Assembly: GCA_014529385.2 (NCBI GenBank)
Contig: CM043967.1
Coordinates: forward strand, 131,439,182-131,499,181
Direction: 5' to 3'
Source of the DNA: Adiantum capillus-veneris
Taxonomy: Eukaryota; Streptophyta; Polypodiopsida; Polypodiales; Pteridaceae
DNA length: 60,000 nt
Below, piece by piece: positions 11,645 through 23,433 of the stretch. Within the stretch, counting starts at the first letter, position 1. Each line of letters starts with the position of its first letter. The notes under the pieces were generated by a model. It ran no database searches. It was not told the origin of the DNA and saw only the letters and a program-made list of their open reading frames with translations. Made by a program: the position numbers and the translations under genes.

Positions 11645-11654
11645 CTTTATATAG
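11645..11654 (-). promoter_or_regulatory. TATA box in T2 LTR-like segment
   Basis: The minus strand reads CTATATAAAG, flanked by G/C runs. This supports reading the segment as an LTR whose U3 runs from 12405. Confidence 0.45.
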
Positions 11655-12405
11655 GGGAGGAGGGGGGAGAAATTCTAGAATTTAGAAATGAAGAAATCAT
11701 TATCTACATAGGCCATGTGACTGTGGGCCCCACTTGTCTGGCTGTGTGTATATGTGCCAGAACAGCAGTCTTATGAGAGAGAGACTAAGAGAGAGAGATG
11801 GGTTGATGAAAAAAAGTGAGGTGACATGGAGAATAAAGTAATTACAAGAGGGGAGAGAGGGGAGTGTGTTCAGAGGTGAATCTGTGTGCAGATGTGTGTG
11901 AACACAAGAAAAATCAGGTAACCACCGCCGGGTGGGGATGGGTCTGTGGGCACCTTTTTCAGTGAAACTGAGTGTGTGTGAGTGTGGGGGAGGTTATTTA
12001 GCTACAAGACAAGAGACATGGCGCCCTTTAGAGAGAGAGGGGGGTATTTGGGTCATGGGATATGATAGGAGAGAGAAAGAGGGGGTGGGGTATACTATTT
12101 TGGAAGATAGGGTAAGTTGCATGTGAGTTAGGGTGCATTATTGGTGAGTTATAATGCATTATTGGTGAGAGGTGGGGTAGCTTGAGGGGAGAGAGAAAGG
12201 AGAAAGGACAAGGGGAAGAGAGAGGGGGTTGACCTTTTGAGTGGAGGAGAGGAAAAGGGACACCCGGCGGGGCAACAGTGAAGAAAAAGGAGGCAAGATG
12301 GGGATGGGCTACCCCGCAGGCATGAGGTGGCCTATTTTACCTTTCTTATATATTTACATAATCATACTTTATTTTTTTCTTACTGTTTTCCAATGCCTTT
12401 TATCA

Positions 12406-12420
12406 CTCCCTCCCTAAGAG
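12406..12420 (-). other. T2 polypurine tract
   Basis: The minus strand reads CTCTTAGGGAGGGAG directly before TGATAAAAGG. Confidence 0.5.
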
Positions 12421-12469
12421 GGGGTTTTCATGGGGTGGGGACGAGAGAAGAGGGGTATGGGAGCTTGGC

Positions 12470-14190
12470 TTGTGAAAAGCCCCCATCAGTGCGTTGACAA
12501 GAGTCACATCGTCTTGGATATTTGTCCACATCTATATGTAATGCTGGTCACCATATTCCACCGGTCAGAAAAATTATTACTGTCTTTTTCCCTGAGAAAT
12601 GGCCTCCATTTATTCCTTCATGTCCTTGCTCAAGGACTGGAGGTACATGCTTTCCGTTGCACATAGCCTAAGATGGTTATCCTTTCCTCGTTTATAAAGC
12701 TGGTTTTCAATCAAAGTGAAGTCATGAGCTTCTATTTCTATCGACCTCTACCATGCTCTGGTGGTATTTTCAGGAAATGTTTTTTTTCCAAGAAGTCAAC
12801 AATGTGTTGATTCCCTTTAGGTGTAGCTGTTATTTGAAACAGTGTCACCTATTCTATTGATAAAGGTGATCTACTTGAAGATGCATCTTCCCCCTTTTTA
12901 ACCACTATAGTAAAGTCAAATCAAGCAATATGATGAACCATCTTATGATTTGTCTTGTATTTCAAAGTTGTTGACAAGGTATAATAGGGCTTGATGGTCC
13001 GCAAAAAACACAAACTTATTTGCAAGGAGATAATGCTAAAATTTCTTAACATCATAAATAATTCCAAGCCTCTCTTTTGGTGGTGGTGTAGTTCATTTCA
13101 ACACTGTTGAGTTGTCGACTGGCATAACAGACTGGGAAATCCATACTTCCGTCTCCTGGTTGAGCCAAAATACATCCTATAGAAAATGCAGATGCATCAA
13201 TATGAACGTGAAAGATTTTTTTCCAATTAGGTGCTTTTAACACTAGAGCAGATACAAGAGCATCTTTTAATTTCTTAAATGATTCTTCACACTCATCCGC
13301 CCATTCAAAATCACTATAAGTACAGAGGTTGGGCAATAATTGCATACATGTGTACGAACCTTCTGTAATAACCACAATGTTCCATAAAACATTGTACTTG
13401 CTTTAGATTGATTGGTTTAGGCATTTCAATAATCACGTTTATCTTATCCAAATTTGTGAATATGCCATTTTATGAGACAATATGTCCTAATATTCATCCT
13501 TGTCTAACCATTAAAACACACTTTTCTAGATTAAGACAGATTTTATACGTCCTGCACTTCTCAAATACTTTCTTGAGGTGTTCTGTATGTTCCTCTCTCA
13601 AGAGAGAGTATAGACATAGGTCATCCATATAGATTTCTAGGAAAATTCTCAAGTATTCTTTGAAAGCATGTGCCATCAATCTTTGGAATGTTGCAGGTGT
13701 ATTTGTCAAACCAAATGGCATGACTTGATATGCAAATATGCCCCATTATGTGGAAAATGCTGTTTTATATTGGTCCTCAGGTGCAATTGCAAGTTGGATG
13801 TAGCTAGAGAATCCATCCAAGAAGGAATATGCACGCTTGCCTGCCACTCGTTCAAGGACATGATCCGTGATCGGTAGGGGATAATTATCCCTCATCGTGG
13901 TTGCACTAACCTTTTTGAGATTGACACACACTTGAAATTTAACATTCTTTTTGGGTACCACAATGATTGGAGATACCCAGTTGGTGTCTCATAGATGAAC
14001 CCTGCTTCCTTTAGCTTATCAATTCCTTCCTTAATACGCTTAGCAATTGTATGTGGATGGCCTTTGTCTGTTAGGCTTCACATCAGGTTTTAAGGGGATA
14101 GTATGCTGGCATTTGTAGGAACCACTCCCTTTACGTACTTATAATTAAGACCATGCAAACACATCCTTATATTCTCGAAGAAGGCTTATG
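12470..14190 (-). pseudogene. T2 pol remnant: RT, RNase H, integrase N-terminus
   Basis: From high to low coordinates: the RT N-terminal region begins near 14190 (EYKDVFAW). Then come VPKKN and PLPITDHVLERVAGKRAYSFLDG (13961-13746), MPFGLTNTPATFQRLM and the catalytic YMDD (13721-13494). RNase H (13375-12900) has HVHIDASAF and continues through FVFFADHQALLYLVN. Integrase starts with GHEGINGGHFSG and CDSCQRTDGG, an HHCC zinc finger, around 12600-12480. The DDE core is absent, because the frame ends about 55 bp before the PPT. Several frameshifts and stops make it non-functional. It is Ty3/gypsy, with sequence closest to T4 in this window. Confidence 0.85.
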
Positions 14191-14266
14191 AGCTCCTCTT
14201 CTTCTTCTCCACTTAGATTGGTTGCTATATAGACTGGTTTTGGTTCCTCCCTAGGTCCTGCTAAGT

Positions 14267-16043
14267 CTATCTTCCTTGCATCCTCTGGTTGTCATATGAC
14301 TCCTTCTCAAGTCGTTCTTGTGTCAATACTATCTTCTGGTCTTGAATAGTGAATGCCCTATAGTGAGAGGATGCACTCATATGGTTGTGAATTTTGTCTT
14401 TTTCATCTCCTCTGCTTTCCAATTCAGTTGTCCATACTTCCCTTAGAGTTTTCTTGAGCCCTTGGTACTTCTTTTTGCGCTCAACTTTGGTCCATTTTGG
14501 TTCTCCTATTTTTTTCGGTCCTGTTTCTGTTTTTTTTGGTTTAGTTTCCATTTTCAACTTGTGAGTTTGTTTTCTCACGTCTCTACCTCTGTCTTGTGTC
14601 CTAGAGTCTCGATCCTAAGATAATTGGCATGAATTTTTGTTTTTAATGCAGTCTTCGACTCTCACCAAAGATAAAAATTCTATTTTGTTCCTCATTTTAG
14701 GCATTGGGTCATCAGTTGCTTTGTGTGCTACCTTCTTTTTCTTGTAGTGTGCTTGATGTCTAGGTTTTTGATTTGGGAAATCGTAAAACCTCACGTCCGG
14801 TATCATTTCCTCTTGCTCACTAGGGTTGTCAGAGCATTCATTATCTACATCGTCGTCTCGTTCAAGATGCTCTAGAGAATCGTAGAGCAACTCCCCATTC
14901 ACCTCTTTCTTGTGTTTAATTTTTCTTGGTTGTCCTGAGACTCCTTCACCATCATCATCGTCTATTAAATCAACCATGTAGTATGGAACCACATTATAAC
15001 TGTCCTTGTCACAAAACTTAGTTGTCAGTTCCTTCGTAATAGCACACACATCTAATATTGCTAGAATATGCGTCCATCAGTAAGGGTTCTAGGGCCTCCT
15101 TAGGGAAAGGTTTTAGAATGTATTCCTTATCCTTGATAACTCTTTCTAGAATACATTCTTCCTGCTTTAAGCTTCCACAATTGGATGCCCCACACATCCA
15201 TAATTCCTTTGGTTTACCTAGTGAGGCTGGAAGCTCAAATCCTACTAACGTAGCAGAATCAACTTCCTCTACCAGGGTATGGTCCACATCTTTTTAACTA
15301 TGGTCCTTAAGGTTTATTCTCGTAGTGGTTTCCATGTGTCTTAGGTATATATGATTATAGCCCCAATCTTGGAGCATCTTTAATTGTCGCATGAATAGTT
15401 GTTCAAGTATTATGTCGTAGTTATTCTTCTTCCCAAAATACACTATTGCAAAGGTATGCTTGTACTACTCAATGCTGCAAGAGGTGACAAATACCTTTTC
15501 TAGGAGCCCTATGGGTCTCTCCATATAACCATTTGCAAGTTGCAATTTCATTTTGGTGGTTCTCAAAGCTGGGTTTTCCCATTTCTTCCATACATCCTTG
15601 GTTGCAATGGCTACACCTGGTCCACTGTCAAGAATTTCCATGGTTGTGACACCTTTTAATTTGATTAAAAGTGTAATATTTCCATCTTCCCCTTCACAAT
15701 ATTCTCCTACCTTGTTTAAGGGTACTGGTTGCATGTTTAGTTGAGGCTTCTCTAATTCTCTGATTTCTTCCTGCATTTGTGAAGTCGGATCCCTTACCCC
15801 AAATTTTTCTAGGAATTTTCCTATTGTAGTCCACATGTGAGGTCTTATTTTGAGAAGCTCGGTGAGAGTAATGGTACAAGCCACTAGAGTAGACAATATG
15901 GTTATCAACCCCTGGGAGTTCATCACTTTCCTTGCAGAGAGTCTTTGTGATGGTAAAACTTTCACATCTGACTTTGCTTCATACTCTCCCATATAAGAGG
16001 ATAAAGTTCTTAGAGATATAGGTTGACTATCCAAAGATCTCAA
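14267..16043 (-). pseudogene. T2 protease and protease-RT linker
   Basis: The frame at 16043-15465 carries a retropepsin core, ILDSGPGVAIATKDVW, with the DSG catalytic triplet, followed by KLQLANGYMERPIGLLEKV as in plant Ty3/gypsy proteases. The flap-to-C-terminal part continues beyond the frame break near 15465. Downstream, 15287-14267 holds a charged, acidic spacer in several frames (LERDDDVDNECSDN; later a Lys-rich run at 14578-14450) with no recognised domain. The order PR, spacer, RT matches T4. Frame breaks show it is dead. Confidence 0.8.
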
Positions 16044-16191
16044 AGATTCCTTGTTCCCCCATATGAGTACATCTCCGGGTCTGCTTGAGGTCCTGCATCA
16101 AATTCTTCAATAGGAGGAAGAAGGACATCTCTTCCCACACTGGTTTGGTTAACCCTTTGGCTCAATTCATTTTGGCTTCTCTTATCTACTT

Positions 16192-16790
16192 TCAAAGCTC
16201 ATTCAAGCCATTGTCCCCTTTATACATTTCTGGTATGATAGGTTGAAAACCTTCAAAATCTTGATATGTAGTGTTCATCACTATCCTAGGTCTTTCAATC
16301 GATGTCTCCGGTTCCAATTTAGTTTTTGGACTAACAACCGTCCTTTCAGATTCATGTGTTAAAGAGGTTTTTGGTATTGATACTAAAAGTTCTACCCACT
16401 CCTCTAGTTTTCTTGCCATTGGCTCTAGCAAGGTTTGGGCGGTTTGGATCATCTTTTGACACATTTCAATCTTTGTTTTTGTAGCTTTGCATAGGGGTAT
16501 GCCATCCATCTTTTTTCTTGTGTTTGGTTGATTTTAAGCCTTGATTCATAGGCCTTCAAGAGAGCGTCTAGACGTTTGTTCACTTTCTCAACTAATATAG
16601 ATCCTCCCATTTTTGGTTCCCTTTCTTCTCATGTCTTCTGGAGTTTTTGGTTTTTGAACAGTTTGACTCGCAAGTCTTTCCAATATGTCTTTGGTTTGTT
16701 TTAATTCTTCCGAGAGGGCCGTCAGATCTCGTTCTTTCCTATTGATAACCATTTTTTCGGCTTTCCATAATTGCCATAGTGAGGCATGGT
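16192..16790 (-). pseudogene. T2 gag-to-protease spacer, helical
   Basis: Two overlapping frames: an upstream piece with LTALSEELKQTKDILERLAS (heptad-like, probably coiled coil) and a downstream frame from 16509 starting MDGIPLCKATKTKIEMCQKM. No enzyme motif. It lies between the zinc-knuckle gag part (20.97 kb) and the protease, so it was contiguous with gag before the 16.8-20.8 kb block came in. Confidence 0.55.
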
Positions 16791-16799
16791 TTTTAGGAC

Positions 16800-17580
16800 C
16801 CCTTCTGAAGATGCAATAAAGGCACAGTCAGTTGTTGGGGAGATGAGGATACTCTAGTCCAAGGGATCTCGAAAGAGAAGAAAAATCTACTTCACAAGCA
16901 CCAAAGAGTAAAAAGTGCCATGGACAGAAGATACGTGGGAACGAGCTCTTATGCATGCCTACAACCTATATCTTGCAGAATAGCCCATTCTAGGTGTGAA
17001 TTTCTAGTGAAATTTACACGAGGATGTTCGTGTGGACTCACAGCACAGCATACTCCGTTTTCACTTTTTTACCGACAGTAAATATTTTTTACCACAGTAA
17101 ATATTTTTCACCTACATGGTAAATACAAATCACTTTTTATCTACAGTAACTTTTTTACCCATGGTAAATATTTTTTACTGCACCATAAGTATTTGGTTCA
17201 CTGTTACTAGAAGCAGTGATTGGGCATCAACAATGCAGTTACAGGAGGAGAAAAGGGGAAAATCTTATGGTAAAGGTGAGTCAACAGGGATAAAGACTTT
17301 TGAGTTGAAAAGAGACATGCTGATTTTTTCAAAGAACACATGTCAAAAGAAGCCATGGTTGAGATTTTTTTGAGAATTTGATATTCAGGAGGACCCGGCA
17401 GGTCCCCCCCTGACATGTGCAGAACCTCCAGTTTCAACAACCACCTTACCTGCTCTTAAATGCTGGTCAAGGCCTTATCCCCATGTGTCACAATCAGAAA
17501 AATCAGCATTTACCCTCCCCTCTCACATCACTCTAGAGAATATCTTGATGGTGACATATCAGGTGACCTCAATCTGTTGA
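16800..17580. other. Unassigned block inserted in T2, left part
   Basis: No convincing coding frame on either strand. It includes the TTTAC...GTAAA cluster listed separately and a short C-rich stretch near 17400. It separates T2 gag from its protease region and is bounded on the right by LTR-like sequence. Its origin is unknown. Confidence 0.5.
17060..17190. repeat. Cluster of TTTAC-spacer-GTAAA short inverted repeats
   Basis: Within about 130 bp the pattern TTTTTACC (4-6 nt) GTAAATATTTTT recurs about five times with variation: near 17069, 17089, 17116, 17136 and 17155. Each unit is a small palindrome around CAG or CATGG. Spacing is irregular, about 20-27 bp. Confidence 0.7.
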
Positions 17581-18225
17581 CCACCCTAAGCAAAAAGTAA
17601 CCCCAATCAGTGGATTTAAGCATGTTTATTTCTAATCCTAAACCCTCTCAGAAACCTATATAAGGAGGCCTTCTCTCACTCAAAACAAACACTTCACCCA
17701 CTTCACCAAGCAACGAAGCTATGACGACATTGCTCACAACGAGGAGCTATGGGTGGAGCTCTACTCTCTCTCCCTCTCTCTCTCTCTCCCTCTAGTATGC
17801 TACATTACTAGCCCTAAAACCTAAATAAGGAGTCTTCTCTCATGCTCCATGGCCACCATCCTCGCCATCATTCTCTAAGGTATTGATGTGTTGTTAGTAG
17901 GATCATACCTACTTGCTGGGTTGATTGTTTTTGACAAGGGATTATGCCATCCTTGGCTTGCTTCTCCCTATCATTGTTATGTATGATCAGATGCCGTTGT
18001 ATTGTTAAGCTGATGTCTTGTGTATATATATGCTATATAAGGTCCCTAAGCTTCGTTTTTATGTGTTTTGCCATATGTTTTGGTGCCATCATAATGCCAG
18101 AAGTCTCACTTGCCTATGTGCACTATGTGCAAGGTCCCTAAACCTCTTAATTTAGGGTGGTGCCCCCTTTGTTTTGTTCTTTGCTTGTTTGCATGAGGCG
18201 TGGTTTGTGGAGTGTGCACGAGTAC
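17580..18225 (+). repeat. Possible LTR fragment with plus-strand promoter signals
   Basis: A plant-like core promoter, CCTATATAAGGAGGCC (TATA at 17657), is followed by CT-rich sequence. Near 18150-18220, GGTGGTGCCCCCTTTGTTTTG resembles the U5 end of the T1-type LTR (compare 20680-20720). No second copy or target duplication is visible, so this is a weak call. Confidence 0.35.
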
Positions 18226-18239
18226 AGAGGCCACCCGAT

Positions 18240-20822
18240 TGCACTGCTCTTTTTCCCGCCATCACATAGTAAGCTACCTCACCCTATCAAATCACTCAAA
18301 CATTTTGGTTATCCCTACCATTTCACTGTACATAGGCGTGTGTGAGTTAGGGATCTTTTCCCATATCTTCTTAAAAACCCTCAATTAGCTAGTCACTGGG
18401 CTAGTTGAGCCAAAAAAAAATAAAAATATAAGTATATTATGGCCCATTTGTGTGTAAATATTTCATTTTATATAGGGCCTAAATAAACGGATTTTTCATA
18501 ATTATTTTCTTATTTATTTAAATATTTCTACCTATGGTGTGTTATTTATGCTATGTACATTGACTCACCATTACCATAATTTTTCTTACCATTTTGCATA
18601 CTCTTTATTCCATATAAAAATAATTTCATGCAAGCTTCTCTTATTTTTGGTGTAACTCTATCCCAACAAAAATCCAAAAAAACTAGTTCTATTTATGTGT
18701 ATATTTTTTCACTATTGTGAATTTTTCCTTCCTACATCTATTCTCTATTACTCTCATAAATTAGACCACCAAAAATATTCATCTTTTTATGGTAGACTTA
18801 TACTGAGAGAGATTTATTTTGACCCCTTTATATTTTTTCCACCTATATTATTTATATTTGACATATTCATATATTTTTAGACCCCTCAATATTTGATTTT
18901 CTTAGTTGTACTATTCACTTATATCATGATCTCAACAATATCTTCAATGATAGACCTACCAAATAAGGTCAAGGGTATGTGGCATGCATGCATGCACCAT
19001 GGGGAGCTTACTCTTGGAGGTATTCAAAAGAATCATCCAAAGAAGGACCTCACAAGGACCTTGTGCAGTGGAAAAAACAGTCGGTTTTGCTGAATTTTTA
19101 AAGATCACATGCTCCCCAAATTTGAAAAGGTGATACAAACAAAAGTTGTAGCTCGTGAGCTAAACTTTTACCTCAAATGTTTTCATATTTTTTTGAGCTA
19201 CGAGCTGTGAGCTATAATTTTATTGGTGGATCCCAGTTTGCCCATGCTATGCAGCCACACTCCCTCTTCCACTTTATCATTTTCCTCTTTCACACACACT
19301 CCTCCTTCTCCTTCCCACTCCCAAACCTGTAACTCCCATGTCCTAATTCACCCTCTTCACCATTGCCACATCTCTCACACCTCCATAGCCTTCATCCTCC
19401 ATTTCTACACCCTATGTGTCCCCCTTTCTCTCTACATATATGTCCATATTACCATACTCTCTTCAGCTTTGTAAAGAACTTCAAAAAATCAAAAAAAATC
19501 CAAGGATAACCTCTGCAAATGAAGGCCTTTATCATGAATTTTCCAAGGTTTGAAGATAACATAGCTTCATCGACACGCGTTACTTTGCCATGCTGACCGC
19601 TTCTTCTACCGGTGCTGTAAAGAGGTGAATGTCAACTTCTCCAAGCTTCAACCTTGCTTTACAAGCTTATCCCTTCTCTAACTTTTCTCATCATATATCT
19701 CACCATTTGGTGAATGATTTTGTAAATATGTTTTAGTGATAATTACTAAATACTAACCACTAACCTTATTGTAAAATGCACCCTCTACTAGAGTAGGCAC
19801 TCCCAAATTATTCACTCAATCCTCTCTCCTATCATCCTCAAATTCTCTTCCCTTGAGCCCACATCCATGTGACTCAAAGGACAAGAGAGATCCACCCTCA
19901 TGAAAAAAAATAAAAATATGCATAATCTTTTATTCCTTCAAATAAACTTGATTAGGCCTAATCCTAATCGGGGCTTCTAAAACCTATAAATAGAGCCCTT
20001 CTCTCCCTTGTAAATTATCACATGATCACACTACACCACACCATTCTCAACACATAACACACCACTCTTCAAGCCTAGTTGTGTAGAGTGTGTGCATTGT
20101 GAGTGCTCTATTCCATCACTACACATAGGTGCATGGAGAAGCTTGAAGTTAGTTATGCCATCTAGAGGAGTGGAGTGATACTATACTCTTCACCACACTT
20201 GTAGCCTACTCTTGTGCATAAATAAGATTTATAGTTTTGGGTGTAATTGTATGCTGCAACTACGACTCTTCTCTCCAAATTGACTTGATAAGTTGGCTCA
20301 TCAGGTGGTTGAAGGTATATTGTCCTTGAAGTTTGTTGTGCCATTTCATGCTTGGTGGTTTGAGGGCTTGTTGAATTGTTTGCCTAAAAGGTCAATTGTA
20401 AGAGGGTGCTCGGTGAGAGGGCTCCCGTGACCCTAAGACAATTTGTGTATTGGCAACAAGGTCAAGTTTTGTGTTGTCCCTCTATTTCTCATCAAGCTTT
20501 GTGTGCATCTAGTCTTTAAGGCTAAGACTGAGTTGCTCAAGTTGATTTGTGCGCTTTACCTCTCTCTGGCATGGTGAATGTTTGTGTTTGGTGTGTGTGG
20601 CTATCTTGCATTCCCCTCTCATTGTGCGTTTGAGTACAAGGAGATATCACGTGCGTCCTAGTTCGCATCTACAACTAGGTGGTGCCCCTTTTCTTGTTTG
20701 GTTTCTGGCTGTGGGTTGTTGTTGTCTCTGATTGTGCTTGCCCCAGCCCCAATTGAGCAGCACGGGAGCCTCGAAGGGTGTTTAGAGGCCGCTCTTGTTG
20801 TTGCCCGCCCCGGACCGCCTCA
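18240..20822 (+). repeat. Divergent T1-type LTR, plus orientation, no internal region
   Basis: It begins near TG at 18240 and ends in CA at 20822. About 1 kb at its left (18260-19260) is the reverse complement of the T1 LTR at about 1550-2560. Its last 150 bp match the reverse complement of 8482-8660. The middle 1.3 kb does not match T1. There is no PBS after it, no PPT before it and no matching 5-bp flanks (CCGAT and CTATC), so it is either an old solo LTR with one end altered or a truncated element. It sits inside T2 gag. Confidence 0.75.
19985..19993 (+). promoter_or_regulatory. TATA box in divergent LTR
   Basis: CCTATAAATAGAGCCC context, typical of plant LTR promoters. It lies in the middle section that is not shared with T1. 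Confidence 0.6.
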
Positions 20823-22865
20823 CTATCTTCCACCCGTGCTTTCCTAGCTTTCCATGTGTTTTGCTGGCTTTTTTGTTCAATGCTAGGTGCTTTCAGTCTT
20901 GGTTCTTTGATTATGAGTTCCCCTTTCTCTTTTGAGCTTTTCCTCCTGTGATAACCTGTATAGGTATTACCGTTCATTTTCTGAACCACTTCTTGAAGTA
21001 ATTGCCTCCAAGATGTTCAAAGTTGTTTTAACCACTTTGTTTGGATTTTTTGGACAATTGGTAATCAAATGATTGATGTTGCAGTCTGAACAATACGCAT
21101 TGACTCTGACAATTCCCGTATGAGGACAGTCTTTCATGAAGTGGTCGCCCCCACATGTATAGCATTGTCCCAATGGTTGTCGTGGAGCTCTTAGAACTCC
21201 CCTCTATTGGTCAGCAGGCCTCGTTTCACCTAGGCTTCCATTGCCTATCAACAACAATGTTCTCTCGTCCAAACTATATCTACTTTCTCCTGCAGAATGT
21301 GCCGCTGGTGGTGGTCCAACATGGCCGATCATGCTCCATGATTGTGGCGCTCGCACCTCTTCTGGTGGGTAATTTGTAGCATACCCATAGATCCACTTGG
21401 TTCTTAATGATATACAAGTACAACTACTCAAGCTTGTTTCTCCAGTTCTTCAACAATAGCCTCACACCTAGTAGTCTTGCTCCTAGGAGTGGTGGTTGTT
21501 GCCCCAAAACTGGCTGTGGTCTTTCAACCTCTACTGGTCCTCGCAAATTCCTTGCCATATATCTAGGCATTGGTGGTACTTGGGGAGGTGCTACTTGTGC
21601 CTGAGGAGCATATTGTTGTTCTCGCACATAACCCTTATTGTAGTATAACTCTTTGATCATGTGATTTGTCCATTTCTATTTGATGGTGCACCACTTTGGT
21701 TGCTTAGCCTGTGGCTTAGCAAACGGGCTAATCCTCTTCAGCACCTCCTCTATGAGTTGCTCTTGATTTGCCATTGGCCCACTTATTTGTGCTGATTCTG
21801 TGGACTTAGTTCCACTTTGTTGAGATGATGAATCATCATCTTTGTCTTTTTGATCCCCATCCTTGTAGATTGCACAATTGTCTACCAGGAATAAAGCCTC
21901 TTTGGTTAACTCATTCAGACTGGTGTTTTTCTTCATATGCAAATCCTTTTGAAGGTCTGCATTTCTCAATTCCAGGATAAATATCAACATGATTTTACAT
22001 TGAGTAGAATTCTTCCACTAGGCAAAATTTTACGTATTGTTTCAATTGTAAGGCTGCTTTCCTGATGGATTCTTCCTCTTTTTTCTTGAACTTATGGATT
22101 TGTGAGACCATATTGTGGGCTATCCCTCTTTGAGAGAATTCCTCCACAAATTCATCAAACACTTCTTGGATGGTCTCTAAATCTCGTCTTTCAATAGAAT
22201 CAAACCAAGTGGCGGCATCTTCCTCTAAGGTGAGGTCAAATCCGGCAAATTGTGTATCAAAGTCCCTGGCCTCTTTTGCTTGGATCACTCGCAAGAATGT
22301 TTCCACATGGTCTCTAGGGTCTCTTTCCCCTGAATATTTCTTGATAACCCATTTCTAGACTTGAGAAGGTGTAACGCGTCTGTGGTCTACCAGCCTAACT
22401 GTGGAATCTCCTCGTCCCTCTTATCTTATAGGTTCTCGTTCATGTCTTGATCTGACGTCAAATGCTTCTTCCAACCCGTATCCTCTATAGGTTCTATCAA
22501 CAATAGGTGGTTCCGCTACAGATATTCTCTTCGTCTTGATTCCCTCCATATTGGGGAATCCTGCTGTGGTCGGCATTGTCGTTGGTCCCTTGCCCTCCTT
22601 GGGATAAGAGTAAGAATAAGTGGGCATTGGTGATACTATGGTGGTCACATATGATCCTGCATTATAGGGACTCCTCCTCTATAGAATTCCTGCTCCCTGG
22701 ATTGCAAAGTTTCTAGATTTGGGTCCAAATATGAAGGAAAAATTGACGTTTCAACCACTCTAGCTTGACTAGATGGAAACTTGGCCGTATCCTCCATTTC
22801 TTCAAAGGTATTTGTATACTTGATAGGGGTAGAATTTGGGCCTTAAGTTGCAACTCGATCTATTG
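20823..22865 (-). pseudogene. T2 gag, central and C-terminal parts
   Basis: Read from high to low: a Pro/Tyr-rich part (22648-22421), then a gag capsid-like domain (22306-21995) with DAATWFDSIERRDLETI and a helical C-terminus. Spacer frames follow (21990-21676, 21660-21424), and then two zinc knuckles at 21173-20967, CYTCGGDHFMKDC and CSDCNINHLITNC, both CX2CX3HX4C rather than the usual CX4H spacing. The coding ends at 20839, where the LTR block begins. Frameshifts separate each piece. It is structural and RNA-binding by family; this copy is dead. Confidence 0.8.
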
Positions 22866-22870
22866 GAATA
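22866..22870. other. T3 target-site duplication, left copy (GAATA)
   Basis: Matches 33518-33522 directly outside the two T3 LTRs; 5 bp is usual for Ty3/gypsy integration. Confidence 0.85.
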
Positions 22871-23359
22871 TGTAGACGGCTGGATAGTTCACTGTGTGGG
22901 AACGTCTTCTTAAGAGATGGGCAGCGAATTACTTAGTAGTTACTATGGTAATTACTACAATAAACCCGAAGTGTATAAATAGGGCCCATCACATTGTAAT
23001 CGGGTTGGCAATTATTATCATTTGGGGTAGCGCCTTGACTGTACTTTTACTTGAGAATCATTGGCAGTATTGTCGACTGTACTTTCTCTTTGTAAATCAT
23101 ATTCGCTGTAACCTTGATCTATAATTCCAATCATGGCATATTCCAGTTATACTTACTTCTCGTCCAGTCTTTTGAATCTGAATCTGAATCTGAATCTTTA
23201 CCTTATTTCCAGTACATAAGTCTGATTCTTATTTCAGTATCCACATTCCAGTCTAGTTTCTGATTCCTGTCCAGTCTACAGTCTGAAATCTCCCTACACT
23301 AGAAGCTGAAATCTTCCAACACTGGGATTAGCTGTCTCAAGGGATCAACTCCAATTCCA
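22871..23359 (+). repeat. T3 5' LTR, 489 bp
   Basis: Starts TGTAGACGGC and ends AATTCCA. Contains a TATA box (22974) and a short AATCTG hexamer repeat near 23180 that is contracted in the 3' LTR. Confidence 0.92.
22974..22981 (+). promoter_or_regulatory. TATA box of T3 5' LTR
   Basis: GTGTATAAATAGGGCCC, conserved in the 3' LTR at 33160. Presumed promoter of T3 RNA. Confidence 0.75.
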
Positions 23360-23362
23360 TTT

Positions 23363-23380
23363 TGGCGATGATGGTGGCTC
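23363..23380 (+). other. T3 primer-binding site (candidate)
   Basis: TGGCGATGATGGTGGCTC starts 3 nt after the LTR, the same spacing as in T1. The tRNA partner is not identified, and the copy may be mutated. Confidence 0.5.
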
Positions 23381-23433
23381 GAGCTGAAGCTCGTTGACTG
23401 AAAGACTCTTCTCCCAGTTTGAAGTTTTCAGCA

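Larger units (their letters stand above)
11198..12405 (-). repeat. T2 3' LTR-like segment, truncated at the T1 insertion
   Basis: On the minus strand a purine run (12420-12406) is followed by TGATAAAAGGC, the expected PPT-to-LTR junction, just beyond the T2 integrase remnant. The stretch is GA-rich on the plus strand and has a minus-strand TATA box. No second copy is in the window, so calling it an LTR rests on position and signals only. Two similar 18-mers, TGGCGAATCCGCACACCC and TGGCGATTCCGCACACCT, start 57 bp apart near 11214 and are unexplained. The other LTR end is lost under T1. Confidence 0.5.

Noticed and set aside
12430-12666. Plus-strand open frame across 12430-12666
   Set aside because: It is the antisense of the T2 integrase zinc-finger remnant, which has clear motifs on the minus strand.
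18240-20822. Clean solo LTR with target duplication
   Set aside because: The flanking 5-mers (CCGAT and CTATC) do not match and the left end is eroded.
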